Numbered from the stretch's first letter, positions 7,131-17,193 are shown. The stretch: 64,000 bases of DNA from Geodermatophilus obscurus (GCF_900115395.1 NZ_FOWE01000011.1:124001-188000); one strand, 5' to 3'. Notes: generated by a model not told the origin, from the sequence alone. Numbers and translations: made by a program.

Positions 7131-8576
7131 GTGAGCGAGAAGCTCGAGCTGCGCAACGTCGTCGGTGGGGAGCACGTGGACACCGCCGACGGCCGCCGGA
7201 TGGACCTGGTCGACCCCTCCACCGGCGAGGTGTTCGGCTCCGCGCCCGTGTCGGGGCCGGAGGACGTCGACCGCGCCTACCGGGCCGCCGCCGACGCGTT
7301 CGAGACCTGGCGGGACACCACCCCCTCGGAGCGGCAGCAGGCGCTGCTGAAGCTCGCGGACGCCGTCGAGGAGCACGCCGAGGAGCTCGTGGCGCTGGAG
7401 AGCCGCAACACCGGCAAGCCGATCGGGCTGACCACCTCGGAGGAGATCCCCCCGATGGTCGACCAGATCCGGTTCTTCGCCGGCGCAGCCCGCACGCTGG
7501 AGGGCAAGGCCGCCACGGAGTACATGAAGGGGCACACCAGCTTCGTCCGCCGGGAACCCATCGGCGTCGTCGGCCAGGTGACCCCGTGGAACTACCCGAT
7601 GATGATGGCGGTCTGGAAGATCGCCCCGGCGCTGGCGGCGGGCAACACCGTCGTCCTCAAGCCGTCGGACACCACCCCGGTCACCACGCTGCGGCTGGCC
7701 GAACTCGCCGCGGAGATCCTGCCGCCGGGCGTCCTCAACGTCGTCTGCGGCGACCGAGACACCGGCCGGGCGCTGGTGGAGCACCGCACCCCGCAGCTCG
7801 TGGCGATCACCGGGTCGGTGCGCGCCGGCATGGAGGTGGCGGGCGCGGCGGCCCGGGACGTCAAGCGGGTCCACCTGGAGCTGGGCGGCAAGGCACCGGT
7901 CGTGGTCTTCGACGACGCCGACCTCGAGGCCGCGGCCGAGGCGATCGCCGTCGCCGGGTACTTCAACGCCGGGCAGGACTGCACCGCCGCCTCCCGCGTG
8001 CTGGCCGGCCCCGGCATCCACGACGACTTCGTCGCGGCGCTGACCGAGCAGGCCCGCAACACCGCCACGACCTACGCCAACGGCGCCGGTGACGAGGACG
8101 CCCTGGTGCCGCCGGTGAACAACGCGAACCAGCTGGCCCACGTCACCGGCTTCCTCGACCGCGCGCCCGACCACGCCGAGATCACCGCCGGCGGGCACCG
8201 GCAGGGCGACCGCGGCTTCTTCGTGGAGCCGACCGTGGTGGCGGGCCTGCGCCAGGGCGACGAGATGGTGCAGCGGGAGGTCTTCGGCCCGGTGATCACC
8301 GTGCAGCGGTTCACCGACGAGGACGAGGCGGTGCGCTGGGCGAACGGCGTCGACCTGGGCCTGGCCTCCAGCGTGTGGACGAGGGACTTCGGCCGGGCGA
8401 TGCGGATGAGCAGGCGGCTGGACTTCGGCTGCGTGTGGATCAACACCCACATCCCGCTGGTCGCCGAGATGCCGCACGGCGGGTTCAAGCACTCCGGCTA
8501 CGGCAAGGACCTCTCCCTCTACGGCCTGGAGGACTACACCCGCGTCAAGCACGTCATGGCCAACATCGAGTCCTGA
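7131..8576 (+). CDS. aldehyde dehydrogenase, gamma-aminobutyraldehyde dehydrogenase-like
   Basis: 481 aa, GTG start with GAGAGGGACCTGGA upstream. NAD-binding VVGQVTPWNYPMMM, the glutamate motif LELGGKAPVVVFDDAD and the catalytic cysteine in YFNAGQDCTAASRV (residue about 284) are all present, so the enzyme should be active. Overall sequence resembles PatD/Prr aminobutyraldehyde dehydrogenases, which turn 4-aminobutanal into GABA in putrescine breakdown, though substrate assignment inside this family is uncertain. It is the last gene of the island operon and is followed by a strong hairpin at 8597. Confidence 0.88.
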   Translation: MSEKLELRNVVGGEHVDTADGRRMDLVDPSTGEVFGSAPVSGPEDVDRAYRAAADAFETWRDTTPSERQQALLKLADAVEEHAEELVALESRNTGKPIGLTTSEEIPPMVDQIRFFAGAARTLEGKAATEYMKGHTSFVRREPIGVVGQVTPWNYPMMMAVWKIAPALAAGNTVVLKPSDTTPVTTLRLAELAAEILPPGVLNVVCGDRDTGRALVEHRTPQLVAITGSVRAGMEVAGAAARDVKRVHLELGGKAPVVVFDDADLEAAAEAIAVAGYFNAGQDCTAASRVLAGPGIHDDFVAALTEQARNTATTYANGAGDEDALVPPVNNANQLAHVTGFLDRAPDHAEITAGGHRQGDRGFFVEPTVVAGLRQGDEMVQREVFGPVITVQRFTDEDEAVRWANGVDLGLASSVWTRDFGRAMRMSRRLDFGCVWINTHIPLVAEMPHGGFKHSGYGKDLSLYGLEDYTRVKHVMANIES

Positions 8577-8596
8577 CCCACCGCTCCCAACCCACG

Positions 8597-8630
8597 GCGG
8601 GGCCCCGGTCCACCCGGACCGGGGCCCCGC
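8597..8630 (+). terminator. strong rho-independent-type hairpin after the aldehyde dehydrogenase
   Basis: A perfect 15-bp stem (8597-8611 with 8616-8630) around an ACCC loop starts 21 bp after the aldehyde dehydrogenase stop. There is no U-tract, as is normal for hairpin terminators in very GC-rich actinobacteria. It separates the catabolic operon from the nuclease-like gene. Confidence 0.8.
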
Positions 8631-8791
8631 TCGTGTCCGTCCCGAGTGAGCACCTGCGGTCGGCGACACGCGCGGACGCGCCGGTAGCACCGACCTCGAC
8701 CGCACAGTCGCGGGTGTCCACAGCTGCCGCGCCCGTCCACCGGTGCCCGCCGCCTCCGCCCACCGCACCCGGTCGCGGCGAGCGTCGGTGC

Positions 8792-9658
8792 ATGACCAGG
8801 TACCTGCTCCCGCCGACCTACACCCGCGCGGCCGCCGACGTCGCCGAGATGACCCGCACACAGCTCGCGAGGGACGGCGTCCGGGTCACCCGTGGTGCCT
8901 TCATCTCCCGGTCGGTACCGCTGACGACGGCGAGCGCCACCCGTGCCGCGCTCGCCGTCCTCCCGGAGGGCACGGTCGCCTCCCACGCGACCGCGGCCGT
9001 CCTGCTGGGGGCACCGCTCAGGGCCGCGTGGCCGCTCGAGTTCGCGGTGCGGCCGGGCGTGTACCGGGCGCGCCGGCAGCGCATCCGCGTCCACGTCCGC
9101 GGCCTGACCGCACGCGACGAGGTCCGGTGCCTGGGGCTCCCGGTCACCAGCGGTCCGCAGACCTGGCTGGACCTGGCCGCCCGGATGCCGGCCCAGGACC
9201 TGGTCGTCATCGGGGACGCCCTGTACCGGGCGGGACACCTGGACGCCGCGACGCTGGCCGAGCGGCTGGAGCGGGCGGACGGCGTCCGTGGAGTCGTCAG
9301 GGCGCGGGAGTGCGCTCCGCTGCTGACGCCGATGGCCGCGTCCCGGCCGGAGAGCCCGATCCGCTACTGGGTGGTCACCGGCGGGCTGCCCATCCCCGTC
9401 CCGCAGCTCCCCGTGGTCGACCGCCGGGGACGCACCGTGGCGCACGCGGACCTCGGCTACGAGGAGTGGAAGATCGCGCTGGAGTACGAGGGACGCCACC
9501 ACGCTGAGTGGCGCCAGTTCCGGCGGGACCTCGACCGCTACTCGCTCATGGCCGCGCACGGATGGCTGGTCCTGCGCTTCGGCGAGGACGACCTCGGCCG
9601 CCGTGTCCGGGTGCTGTCCCGGGTGGCCGGGGCCCTCGAGAGCCGGGGTGCCCGGTGA
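8792..9658 (+). CDS. PD-(D/E)XK (DUF559/Vsr-like) endonuclease-domain protein with AbiEi-like N-terminus
   Basis: 288 aa from the ATG at 8792; the frame is open further upstream but without a ribosome-binding site. The N-terminal two thirds (HATAAVLLGAPL, VTSGPQTWLDLAARM) resemble the AbiEi/toxin-antitoxin-like proteins common and multi-copy in actinobacteria. The C-terminal domain has HADLGYEEWKIALEYEGRHH and GWLVLRFGEDDL, fitting a Vsr/DUF559 nuclease core with D, E and K positions. It is a single gene with no methylase or toxin beside it. Function unknown; DNA-related by domain. Confidence 0.7.
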   Translation: MTRYLLPPTYTRAAADVAEMTRTQLARDGVRVTRGAFISRSVPLTTASATRAALAVLPEGTVASHATAAVLLGAPLRAAWPLEFAVRPGVYRARRQRIRVHVRGLTARDEVRCLGLPVTSGPQTWLDLAARMPAQDLVVIGDALYRAGHLDAATLAERLERADGVRGVVRARECAPLLTPMAASRPESPIRYWVVTGGLPIPVPQLPVVDRRGRTVAHADLGYEEWKIALEYEGRHHAEWRQFRRDLDRYSLMAAHGWLVLRFGEDDLGRRVRVLSRVAGALESRGAR

Positions 9659-9757
9659 TGACCGGCGGGTCGAGTGCGCAGTCGTGGTCGACGACACGGA
9701 AGGACACGCCGGGCGCCGCGACCACGGCTGCTCACTCGATCCGCGGACGTGAGCGTC

Positions 9758-10849
9758 TCAGCGGCCGAGCACCTCGCGCAGCGCCGCGAGCACGAGCGCC
9801 ACCTTGTCGGGGGCGGCGTTGGGGCCCATGAGCCCGATCCGCCACACGGTGGCGGCGTACGCGCCGACCCCGCCGCCGATCTCGAGGTCGTAGCGCTCGA
9901 GCAGCTCCTTGCGCACGGCCGCCGGGTCGACGCCGTCGGGCACGCGGACGGTGGTCAGCTCCGGCAGCCGGTGCCCCTCGGCGGCGAACAGTTCCAGGCC
10001 CAGTTCCTGCAGACCCTCGTGCAGCAGCCGGCCGGCCTCGGCGTGCCGGGCGTGCACCGCCTCCAGGCCCTCGTCGAGGACCCGGCCGAGCCCGGCGTGC
10101 AGCGACACGACCATCCCGGTCGGCGCCGTGTGGTGGTAGGTGCGGCCACCCGACCCCGCGGCCTCGCCGGCGTACCCGCCGAGCATGCCGAGGTCGAGGT
10201 ACCAGCTCTGCGGCCTCTCGATCCGCCGCTCCCACGCCCGGTCGGAGATGGTGAACGGCGCCAGGCCCGGCGCCACGCCCAGGCACTTCTGCGTGCCGGA
10301 GTAGGCCAGGTCCACGCCCCACTCGTCGAGCCGCACCGGGATGCCGCCCAGCGAGGTGACGCAGTCGGCCAGCAGCAGCGCGTCGCCCTTGCCGGCGGCC
10401 AGCGGCTCGAGGTCGGAGCGGACGCCGGTGGAGGTCTCGGCGTGCACGGCGGCGATCAGCTTCGGCGCGGGGTGTGCGGCGAGCACGCGTTCGGCGTCGA
10501 CCGGCTGCCCCCACTCGTGGTCGACCCGCACCACCTCGGCACCGCACCGGGAGGCGACGTCGACCATCCGCTCGCCGAACAGGCCGTTGACCGCCACGAC
10601 GACGACGTCGCCCGGGCCGACGGTGTTGACGAAGGAGGCCTCCATGCCCGCCGAGCCGGTGGCCGACAGCGGCAGCGTGCGCCGGTTCGCGGTGCCGAAC
10701 ACCGTGCGCAGCCGCTCGGAGGTCTCGTCGAGGACGCCGAGGAACACCGGGTCCAGGTGGCCGAGCAGCGGCTGCCCGAGGGCGACGGTCGCCTCCGGGT
10801 AGGGGTTGGAGGGGCCGGGACCGAGCAGGGTGCGGGCGCGCAGCGGCAT
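9758..10849 (-). CDS. class V PLP aminotransferase (alanine/serine-glyoxylate aminotransferase family)
   Basis: 363 aa. The start ATG at 10849 gives MPLRARTLLGPGPSNPYPEA, the standard N-terminus of this family; the open frame continues upstream but is not needed. ATGSAGMEASFVNTVGPGD, the aspartate in LLADCVTSLGG and the PLP lysine in YSGTQKCLGVAPGLAPF are all visible. It transfers an amino group from alanine or serine to glyoxylate. It stands alone on the minus strand, 11 bp downstream of the glycosyltransferase relic. Confidence 0.9.
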   Translation of the reverse strand: MPLRARTLLGPGPSNPYPEATVALGQPLLGHLDPVFLGVLDETSERLRTVFGTANRRTLPLSATGSAGMEASFVNTVGPGDVVVVAVNGLFGERMVDVASRCGAEVVRVDHEWGQPVDAERVLAAHPAPKLIAAVHAETSTGVRSDLEPLAAGKGDALLLADCVTSLGGIPVRLDEWGVDLAYSGTQKCLGVAPGLAPFTISDRAWERRIERPQSWYLDLGMLGGYAGEAAGSGGRTYHHTAPTGMVVSLHAGLGRVLDEGLEAVHARHAEAGRLLHEGLQELGLELFAAEGHRLPELTTVRVPDGVDPAAVRKELLERYDLEIGGGVGAYAATVWRIGLMGPNAAPDKVALVLAALREVLGR

Positions 10850-10859
10850 GCGCCGCACA

Positions 10860-11304
10860 CTAGGACCGGCCCTGCGCCACCGCTCCCCCGGCACCCCACG
10901 GGTCGGCGTCCGGCCGGTGCACCGGACCGCCGTCCCGGACGAGCCGCTCGAGCAGGTCTGCGGCGGCCGCGGCGCCGCCGTGCCGGGCCAGCGACGCGGC
11001 GACCGCAGCCGCGCGCTCCCGGTGGCCGGGGTCGGCGAGCACCCGGTCGACGGCGGCGGCCACCTGCCGCGGCGAGGGCCGGCCGGTCCGCAGGTCGACG
11101 CCGGCGCCGGAGCGGGCCACCCGGCGGGCGATCTCCGGCTTGTCGAGCGTGCCGCCGGCCACCACGAGCGGCACGCCGGCGCCCAGCGACGCGAGCACGC
11201 CGCCCCAGCCACCGTTGGTCACCACCACGGCCGTCCGCGGAGCAGCACGTCGTACGGGAGGATCTCCGCCTGCCACGCGTCTGGCCGCCGGAGATCACCG
11301 ACCC
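10860..11304 (-). pseudogene. 3' fragment of a UGT/MGT-type glycosyltransferase, frameshifted
   Basis: The frame ending at 10860 encodes RTAVVVTNGGWGGVLASLGA and GVPLVVAGGTLDKPEIARR, the nucleotide-sugar-binding C-terminal motif of GT1 macrolide-type glycosyltransferases. Immediately upstream the expected preceding residues (DAWQAEILPYDVLL) are in another frame. Adding one C near 11238 (CTCCGCGG to CTCCCGCGG) would join them as PYDVLLPRTAVVV. The N-terminal 250 or so residues of a normal enzyme are absent. I read it as a truncated, frameshifted relic. A GTG at 11276 could still give a 138-aa product. Confidence 0.7.
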
Positions 11305-11354
11305 GGCGTGATCGCCGGTCGACCGGGCCCGCCCGGACACCGGCGGCTGGGGAG

Positions 11355-11424
11355 CCTCCTGCGGTGCCGCTGGCACTCCTGCGGTGCCGCGGCACCGCGG
11401 GAGCGCCAGGGGCACCGCAGGAGC
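11355..11424. terminator. nested inverted repeats downstream of aspS
   Basis: An inner hairpin (11376-11403; GCGGTGCC/GGCACCGC core) sits inside an outer inverted pair (11355-11374 with 11405-11424, one mismatch). The element TCCTGCGGTGCC thus appears twice direct and twice inverted. It lies 14 bp beyond the aspS stop on the minus strand and probably terminates that transcript. Confidence 0.6.
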
Positions 11425-11437
11425 GGGCGTCCGGCCG

Positions 11438-13216
11438 TCAGCCCCTGGTCGGGTCGGACGGCCCCGGGGCGCCGGGCTGGCCGGGCAGCGCCGGCTCCTC
11501 CGGCCGGGCGTCGATGCCGGCCTCCTTGCGCTGGGCGTCGGTGATCGGCGTCGGCGCGCCGGTCAGCGGGTCGAACCCGGCACCGGTCTTGGGGAACGCG
11601 ATGACCTCGCGGATCGAGTCGACGCCGGCCAGCAGCGCGGTGAGCCGGTCCCAACCCAGCGCCGCGCCGGCGTGCGGCGGCGGGCCGTAGGCGAACGCCT
11701 CGAGGAAGAACCCGAACCGCTCCCGGGCCTCCTCGCGCGACATGCCCAGGGTCTCGAACACCCGCTCCTGCAGGGCGGCGTCGTGGATGCGGACCGAGCC
11801 GCTCATCACCTCGTTGCCGTTGATCACCATGTCGTAGGCGTCGGACAGCGCCGCGCCCTTGTCGTCGGCGAAGCCCTCCCGCCACTCCGGCGTGGGCGAG
11901 GTGAACGGGTGGTGCATGAACGTCCAGGAGCCGTCCTCGGTCTCCTCGAACATCGGGAAGTCGACGACGAAGAGGAACGACCAGCTGCCCGGCTCGATCA
12001 GGTCCAGCCGCTTGGCGATCTCGTTGCGCGCGGCGCCGAGCAGCTCCTGGGAGGTGCGGCGGGTGCCGGCGGCGAAGAACACGCAGTCACCCGGGGAGGC
12101 GCCCACGGCCTCGACCAGCCCCGCCCGCTCGGCCTCGGAGATGTTCTTGGCCACCGGGCCGCCGAGCGTGCCGTCCTCGGCGATCGTCACGTAGGCCAGG
12201 CCGCGGGAGCCGCGCGAGCGGGCCCAGTCCTGCCAGGCGTCGAAGGCGCGCCGCGGCTGCGAGCCGCCACCGGGCATGACCACCGCGCCGACGTAGGGGG
12301 CCTGGAAGACGCGGAACGGGGTGTCGGCGAAGAACGACGTCAGCTCGGTGAGCTCGATGCCGAAGCGCAGGTCGGGCTTGTCCGACCCGAACCGGTCCAT
12401 CGCCTCGCGGTAGGTCATCCGCGGGATCTCGGGCACCTCGTAGGAGGCGAGCTCACGCCACAGCGCGCGGACGACGTCCTCGGCGACGGCGAGCACGTCG
12501 TCGCGCTCGACGAAGCTCATCTCGAAGTCCAGCTGGGTGAACTCCGGCTGCCGGTCGGCGCGGAAGTCCTCGTCCCGGAAGCAGCGGGCGATCTGGTAGT
12601 AGCGCTCGAGCCCGCCGATCATCAGCAGCTGCTTGAACAACTGCGGCGACTGCGGCAGCGCGTACCACTTGCCGGGCTGCAGGCGCACCGGGACGACGAA
12701 GTCGCGGGCGCCCTCCGGGGTGGACCGGGTCAGGTTCGGCGTCTCCACCTCGGCGAACCCGTGCCCGGCCATGACGCCGCGGGCGATCCGGTTGATCTCG
12801 CTGCGCAGCCGCAGCGCGCGGGCCGGGCCCTGCCGGCGCAGGTCCAGGTAGCGGTACCGGTAGCGGACGTCGTCGGAGGCGGCGGCGTCGGTCTCGATCG
12901 GGAACGGCAGCGGCGCGGCCGACGACAGCACGGTGAGCGTCTCCGCGGCGACCTCGATCTCACCGGTCGGCAGCTCGGGGTTCTCGTTGCCGGCCGGGCG
13001 CTGTCGGACCTCCCCGGTCACCTGCACGCAGAACTCGTTGCGGAGGGCGTGCGCCTCCTCCTCGCGGACGACGACCTGGACGTAGCCCGACGCGTCGCGC
13101 AGGTCGACGAAGACGACGCCGCCGTGGTCGCGGCGGCGGGCGACCCAGCCGGCGAGGGTGACGGGGGAACCGGCGTCGGACGCGCGCAGCGTGCCGGCGT
13201 CGTGGGTGCGGAGCAC
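11438..13216 (-). CDS. aspS: aspartyl-tRNA synthetase
   Basis: 592 aa bacterial-type class IIb synthetase. It has an OB-fold anticodon-binding domain at residues 1-105 ([19 protein letters not shown]) and a catalytic core with motif 2 [20 protein letters not shown]. The GAD insertion spans about 290-410, and motif 3 is at [13 protein letters not shown]. It charges tRNA-Asp; whether it also misacylates tRNA-Asn for GatCAB cannot be read here. The C-terminus has a Pro/Gly-rich tail. It lies 24 bp downstream of the aldo/keto reductase gene, same strand. Confidence 0.97.
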   Translation of the reverse strand: MLRTHDAGTLRASDAGSPVTLAGWVARRRDHGGVVFVDLRDASGYVQVVVREEEAHALRNEFCVQVTGEVRQRPAGNENPELPTGEIEVAAETLTVLSSAAPLPFPIETDAAASDDVRYRYRYLDLRRQGPARALRLRSEINRIARGVMAGHGFAEVETPNLTRSTPEGARDFVVPVRLQPGKWYALPQSPQLFKQLLMIGGLERYYQIARCFRDEDFRADRQPEFTQLDFEMSFVERDDVLAVAEDVVRALWRELASYEVPEIPRMTYREAMDRFGSDKPDLRFGIELTELTSFFADTPFRVFQAPYVGAVVMPGGGSQPRRAFDAWQDWARSRGSRGLAYVTIAEDGTLGGPVAKNISEAERAGLVEAVGASPGDCVFFAAGTRRTSQELLGAARNEIAKRLDLIEPGSWSFLFVVDFPMFEETEDGSWTFMHHPFTSPTPEWREGFADDKGAALSDAYDMVINGNEVMSGSVRIHDAALQERVFETLGMSREEARERFGFFLEAFAYGPPPHAGAALGWDRLTALLAGVDSIREVIAFPKTGAGFDPLTGAPTPITDAQRKEAGIDARPEEPALPGQPGAPGPSDPTRG

Positions 13217-13240
13217 AGGGGGTGCCTTTCGGGGAGTGGT

Positions 13241-14221
13241 CTACCAGCGGTCGTGGACGTGCGCGCGGATGCGCTCGTCGTAGAGCCGCTCGAGGTCGGC
13301 GAGCTCGGCGTCGGACAGCGGCGGCAGGTCGGCGGCCGCGGCGTTGGACCGGGCCTGCTCCACCGAGCGGGCGCCGGGGATGACGCAGGTGACCCCGGGC
13401 TGCTGGACCACCCAGCGCAGCGCCACCTGGGCGGGGCTGCGGTCGCCGCAGATCGCGGTGAACTCGCGGGCGGCGGCCACCCCGACGTCGTAGGGCACGC
13501 CGGAGAAGGTCTCGCCGACGTCGAAGGCCTCGCCGTTGCGGTTGAAGTTCCGGTGGTCGTCGGCGCCGAACGTCGTCGACTCGCTGTAGCGGCCCGAGAG
13601 CAGGCCGCTGGCCAGCGGCACCCGCGCCAGGATGCCGACGCCGCGCGCGGCGGCCGCGGGCAGCAGCTGCTCCAGCGGCTTGCGGCGGAAGACGTTGAGG
13701 ATCACCTGGATCGACTGCACGCCGGGGTGCTCCAGCGCGGTCAGCCCCTCGGCGACGGTCTCCACCGAGACGCCGTAGGCCGCCAGCGAGCCGTCGTCGA
13801 CCATCGCGTCGAGCGCGTCGTAGACCCGCTGGTCGGAGTAGACGGCCGGCGGCGGGCAGTGCAGCTGCACCAGGTCGAGGGTGTCGACGCCGAGGTTGCG
13901 CCGCGACCGGTCGATCCAGGCGCGCAGGTTCTCCGGCGTGTACTGCGCGGCCTCGAACGGGTCGGCGCGGCGGCCGGCCTTGGTGGCCACGAACGGCCGG
14001 TCCGGCCGCGCGGCCAGCGCCTTGCGGATGCGCTCCTCGCTGCGGCCGTCGCCGTAGACGTCGGCGGTGTCGAGCAGCGTGACGCCGGCGTCGAGGGCGG
14101 CGTCGAGGACCTCGCCGGCGGTGTCCTCGTCGACGTCGCCCCAGTCGCCGCCCAGCTGCCAGGTGCCCAGGCCGACCACGCCCACGTCCGCGCCGGTCCG
14201 TCCGAGAGGCCGTGTCTCCAT
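13241..14221 (-). CDS. aldo/keto reductase
   Basis: 326 aa TIM-barrel NADPH-dependent reductase. The tetrad is visible: Asp and Tyr in LLDTADVYGDG, Lys in VATKAGRR and His in LVQLHCPPP. The cofactor-binding end is VIPGARSVEQARSNAA. It is sandwiched between hisS (the last base of the hisS stop coincides with its ATG region) and aspS, so it is probably co-transcribed with the synthetases. It reduces aldehydes or ketones; the physiological substrate is unknown. Confidence 0.92.
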   Translation of the reverse strand: METRPLGRTGADVGVVGLGTWQLGGDWGDVDEDTAGEVLDAALDAGVTLLDTADVYGDGRSEERIRKALAARPDRPFVATKAGRRADPFEAAQYTPENLRAWIDRSRRNLGVDTLDLVQLHCPPPAVYSDQRVYDALDAMVDDGSLAAYGVSVETVAEGLTALEHPGVQSIQVILNVFRRKPLEQLLPAAAARGVGILARVPLASGLLSGRYSESTTFGADDHRNFNRNGEAFDVGETFSGVPYDVGVAAAREFTAICGDRSPAQVALRWVVQQPGVTCVIPGARSVEQARSNAAAADLPPLSDAELADLERLYDERIRAHVHDRW

Positions 14222-15483
14222 CAGTTCCCCACCGCCGTCCTCAGCGCCTCGAACAGGTCACCCACGGGGACGGCGCGCTGGTCCCCCGTGCGCAGGTCCT
14301 TGAGCTGGCCGACGCCGTCGGCCAGGTCCCGGTCCCCGACGACGACCGCGTGCGTGGCACCCGACCGGTCGGCCGCCTTCATCGCGCCCTTGAGTCCACG
14401 GTCGCCGTAGACGGTGTCGGCCGCCACCCCGGCCTCGCGCAGCTGCCCCACCAGCCGGACCGCCAGCCGCTTGGCCTCGGTCCCCAGCGGGACGACGAAG
14501 GCCTGCACCCCGGGCGACGCGGCGACGTCGAGACCCTCGGCCGCGACCGCCAGCAGGGTCCGGTCCACGCCGACGGCGTAGCCGATGCCCGACACGTCGG
14601 GGCCGCCGAGCGCCGCCGACAGCCCGTCGTAGCGGCCACCGCCGCCGATCGCCGACTGCGCGCCCAGGCCGTTGTGCACGAACTCGAACGTCGTCTTCGT
14701 GTAGTAGTCCAGGCCGCGGACGAGGCGCGGCGCCTCGGTCCAGGCCACGCCGAGGTCGGTCAGGTGCTGGCGGACGGCGTCGTAGTGCGCCCGCGTGGAG
14801 TCCGACAGGTGGTCGACCATCAAGGGGGCGTCGCCGAGCTGGGCCTGCACCTCGGGCCGCTTGTCGTCGAGCACCCGCAGGGGGTTGATCTCCGCGCGGC
14901 GCCGGGTCTCCTCGTCGAGGTCCAGCTTCTCGAGGTACGCGACGAGCAGCTCGCGGTACTGCGGCCGGCAGGTGGCGTCGCCCAGCGAGGTGAGCAGCAG
15001 CTCGAAGTCGGTGAGCCCGAGGTCGCGGAAGCCCTGCACCCCCAGCGCGACCACCTCGGCGTCCAGCGCGGGGTCGTCCACGCCGAGCGCCTCCATGTCG
15101 ACCTGCGTGAAGTGCCGGTAGCGGCCGGCCTGCGGGCGCTCGTAGCGGAACGCCGAGCCGACCGTCCACAGCTTCACCGGCAGCGGCCCGGTGTGCAGCC
15201 GGTGCTCGATGAAGGCCCGCATCAGCCCGGCGGTGAGCTCGGGGCGCAGCGTCAGGGAGCGGCCGCCGCGGTCGGCGAACGTGTACATCTCCTTCGTCAC
15301 GACGTCGGTGGACTCCCCCACCCCGCGGCTGAAGACGGCGGTCTCCTCGAACACCGGTGTCTCGACGTAGCCGTAGCCGGCCCGGCGCAGCGGCGCGGTG
15401 AGCGTGTCGCGGACGGCGAGGAAGCGGGCCGACTCCGGCGGCAGGACGTCGAAGGTGCCCTTGGGTGCGCTCAGGCCGCTCAC
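14221..15483 (-). CDS. hisS: histidyl-tRNA synthetase
   Basis: 420 aa from a GTG (15483) that overlaps the MBL hydrolase stop as GTGA. The N-terminus [19 protein letters not shown], motif 2 [20 protein letters not shown], histidine-binding [15 protein letters not shown] and a C-terminal anticodon-binding domain from about residue 325 are all standard. It charges tRNA-His. Order MBL hydrolase-hisS next to ppi and rel is shared with mycobacteria as I recall it. Confidence 0.97.
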   Translation of the reverse strand: MSGLSAPKGTFDVLPPESARFLAVRDTLTAPLRRAGYGYVETPVFEETAVFSRGVGESTDVVTKEMYTFADRGGRSLTLRPELTAGLMRAFIEHRLHTGPLPVKLWTVGSAFRYERPQAGRYRHFTQVDMEALGVDDPALDAEVVALGVQGFRDLGLTDFELLLTSLGDATCRPQYRELLVAYLEKLDLDEETRRRAEINPLRVLDDKRPEVQAQLGDAPLMVDHLSDSTRAHYDAVRQHLTDLGVAWTEAPRLVRGLDYYTKTTFEFVHNGLGAQSAIGGGGRYDGLSAALGGPDVSGIGYAVGVDRTLLAVAAEGLDVAASPGVQAFVVPLGTEAKRLAVRLVGQLREAGVAADTVYGDRGLKGAMKAADRSGATHAVVVGDRDLADGVGQLKDLRTGDQRAVPVGDLFEALRTAVGN

Positions 15484-16163
15484 AGGCCCCGTCCCGACGG
15501 CGCGGAGGCGGCCTCGGCCAGGTACGGGTTGGTGGCGCGCTCGCGGCCGATCGTCGTCGCCGGACCGTGGCCGGGCAGCACCACCGTCGCGTCGTCCAGC
15601 GGCAGGACGACGTCGCGCAGCGAGGCGAGCATCGACCCCCACGACCCGCCGGGCAGGTCCACCCGGCCGACCGACCCGGCGAACAGCACGTCGCCGGCGA
15701 GCAGCCCGGGGGCCTCCCCCAGGTCGAGGGAGAACACGACCGAGCCCTGCGTGTGCCCCGGGGCGTGGCGGACGGTGAGCTCGACGCCGGCCAGGGACAG
15801 CACGGCGCCGTCGTCGAGGGGCCGGACGTCGGAGGGGTCGGGTAGCCGCACGCCGGTGATCAGCGGGGCCAGCGCCGGGCCGTGCCAGCGGGCGGGGTCG
15901 GCGAGCATGCCGTTGTCGCCCGGGTGCAGGTAGGCCGGGATGTCGTAGCCGTCGCACACCGGCAGCACGGAGAACGTGTGGTCGAGGTGGCCGTGGGTCA
16001 GCACGACGGCGACCGGCTTGAGCCCGTCCTCGGCCAGCATCCGCGCGAGGGGCTCCACCGCGTCCATGCCGGGGTCGACGACGACGCACTCCGAGCGCGG
16101 CCCCGGGGCGACGGCGTAGCAGTTGGTCCCGAAGGCGCCGGCCGGGAACGAGCGGATGAGCAC
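15480..16163 (-). CDS. MBL-fold metallo-hydrolase (glyoxalase II-like)
   Basis: 227 aa with the metal-binding motif [12 protein letters not shown] (residues about 56-67), [12 protein letters not shown], the bridging Asp in [10 protein letters not shown] and the final His in [10 protein letters not shown]. The di-metal site is complete, so it is an active hydrolase. The family includes hydroxyacylglutathione/mycothiol hydrolases; the substrate is not resolved. It is the first gene of the run leading into hisS and is divergent from the cyclophilin gene across a 181-bp gap. Confidence 0.9.
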   Translation of the reverse strand: MLIRSFPAGAFGTNCYAVAPGPRSECVVVDPGMDAVEPLARMLAEDGLKPVAVVLTHGHLDHTFSVLPVCDGYDIPAYLHPGDNGMLADPARWHGPALAPLITGVRLPDPSDVRPLDDGAVLSLAGVELTVRHAPGHTQGSVVFSLDLGEAPGLLAGDVLFAGSVGRVDLPGGSWGSMLASLRDVVLPLDDATVVLPGHGPATTIGRERATNPYLAEAASAPSGRGL

Positions 16164-16344
16164 CCGTGCAGGTTACGCGGGTGATCGCAGGCACCTCGCG
16201 GTCCGGCGACCGGGCACGGTCAGGGACGCCACCTACACTCGCGGCCGAGCAGCGGGGAAACCGCGCGCGCGGCCGCGTCACGAGCACAGCCGCCGCGGGA
16301 GCCGGGCCCGCCGAGCAGCCGTCCGTCCGAGGAGTGTCCGACCC

Positions 16345-17193
16345 GTGCCGACCAACAAGCAGCGGCGGGTTGCCGCGCAGCGCCGTCTCCAGCGCCAGCT
16401 CGAGCGCCGCGCCGAGCTGGCCCGCAGGCGCCGCCGCAACGTCCTCGTCGTCGTCACCGTCATCGCCGTCCTGGTGGTCGCCGGTGCGGTGACGCTGTTC
16501 GCCGGCATCGGCGGCGACGACGACCCCGGTGACACCGCGGCCGCCAGCACCAGCCCGGCGCCCGAGGAGCCCGCGGCCACCGCGGCGCCGGCCGTGACCA
16601 ACGCCGACGGCACCGTCACGTGCACCTACGCGCCCGACGCCTCGGGCAACCCGAACCTCACCGACGTCGGCACGCCGCCGGACCCCGCGGCGACGCCGGC
16701 CAGCGGCACCGTGTCCCTGCTGATGAGCACCGACCAGGGCGACATCCCGCTGACCCTCGACCGGGCCAAGGCCCCCTGCGCGGCGGCGAGCTTCACCTAT
16801 CTCGCCTCGCAGCAGTTCTTCGACGGCAGCCCGTGCCACCGGCTGGTCAACCAGCCCGGCTTCGGCGTGCTGCAGTGCGGTGACCCGACCGGCACCGGCT
16901 CCGGCGGTCCGAGCTACAAGTACGCCGAGGAGGTCACGCCCGAGACGACCTACCCGCGCGGCACGATCGCCATGGCCAAGACGGCGCAGCCCGGCACCAC
17001 CGGCAGCCAGTTCTTCCTGTGCTTCGTCGACACCACCCTGCCGCCGGAGTACAGCGTCGTCGGCACGGTCGACGAGGCGGGCCTCGCGGTGCTCGAGACG
17101 GTGGCCGCCGGCGGCATCCAGGGGGTCGGCCCCGAGGGTGACGGCGCTCCCGCCATCCCGGTGACCATCCAGACGATGACCGTCGCCGGATGA
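16345..17193 (+). CDS. membrane-anchored cyclophilin-type peptidyl-prolyl isomerase
   Basis: 282 aa from GTG 16345 with GAGGAG ten bases upstream. A strongly basic cytoplasmic N-terminus (residues 1-33) precedes one membrane helix ([20 protein letters not shown]), a Thr/Pro/Ala linker and the cyclophilin domain (about 125-280). [18 protein letters not shown] keeps the catalytic Arg and the Phe/Gln pair, and [10 protein letters not shown] follows. It catalyses proline isomerisation of exported proteins at the outer membrane face. It corresponds by position to mycobacterial PpiB (recalled). Confidence 0.9.
   Translation: MPTNKQRRVAAQRRLQRQLERRAELARRRRRNVLVVVTVIAVLVVAGAVTLFAGIGGDDDPGDTAAASTSPAPEEPAATAAPAVTNADGTVTCTYAPDASGNPNLTDVGTPPDPAATPASGTVSLLMSTDQGDIPLTLDRAKAPCAAASFTYLASQQFFDGSPCHRLVNQPGFGVLQCGDPTGTGSGGPSYKYAEEVTPETTYPRGTIAMAKTAQPGTTGSQFFLCFVDTTLPPEYSVVGTVDEAGLAVLETVAAGGIQGVGPEGDGAPAIPVTIQTMTVAG

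Noticed and set aside
11384-14410. A 1008-residue plus-strand open frame across aspS and the aldo/keto reductase
   Set aside because: Antisense shadow of two well-recognised enzymes; no start signal or motif.
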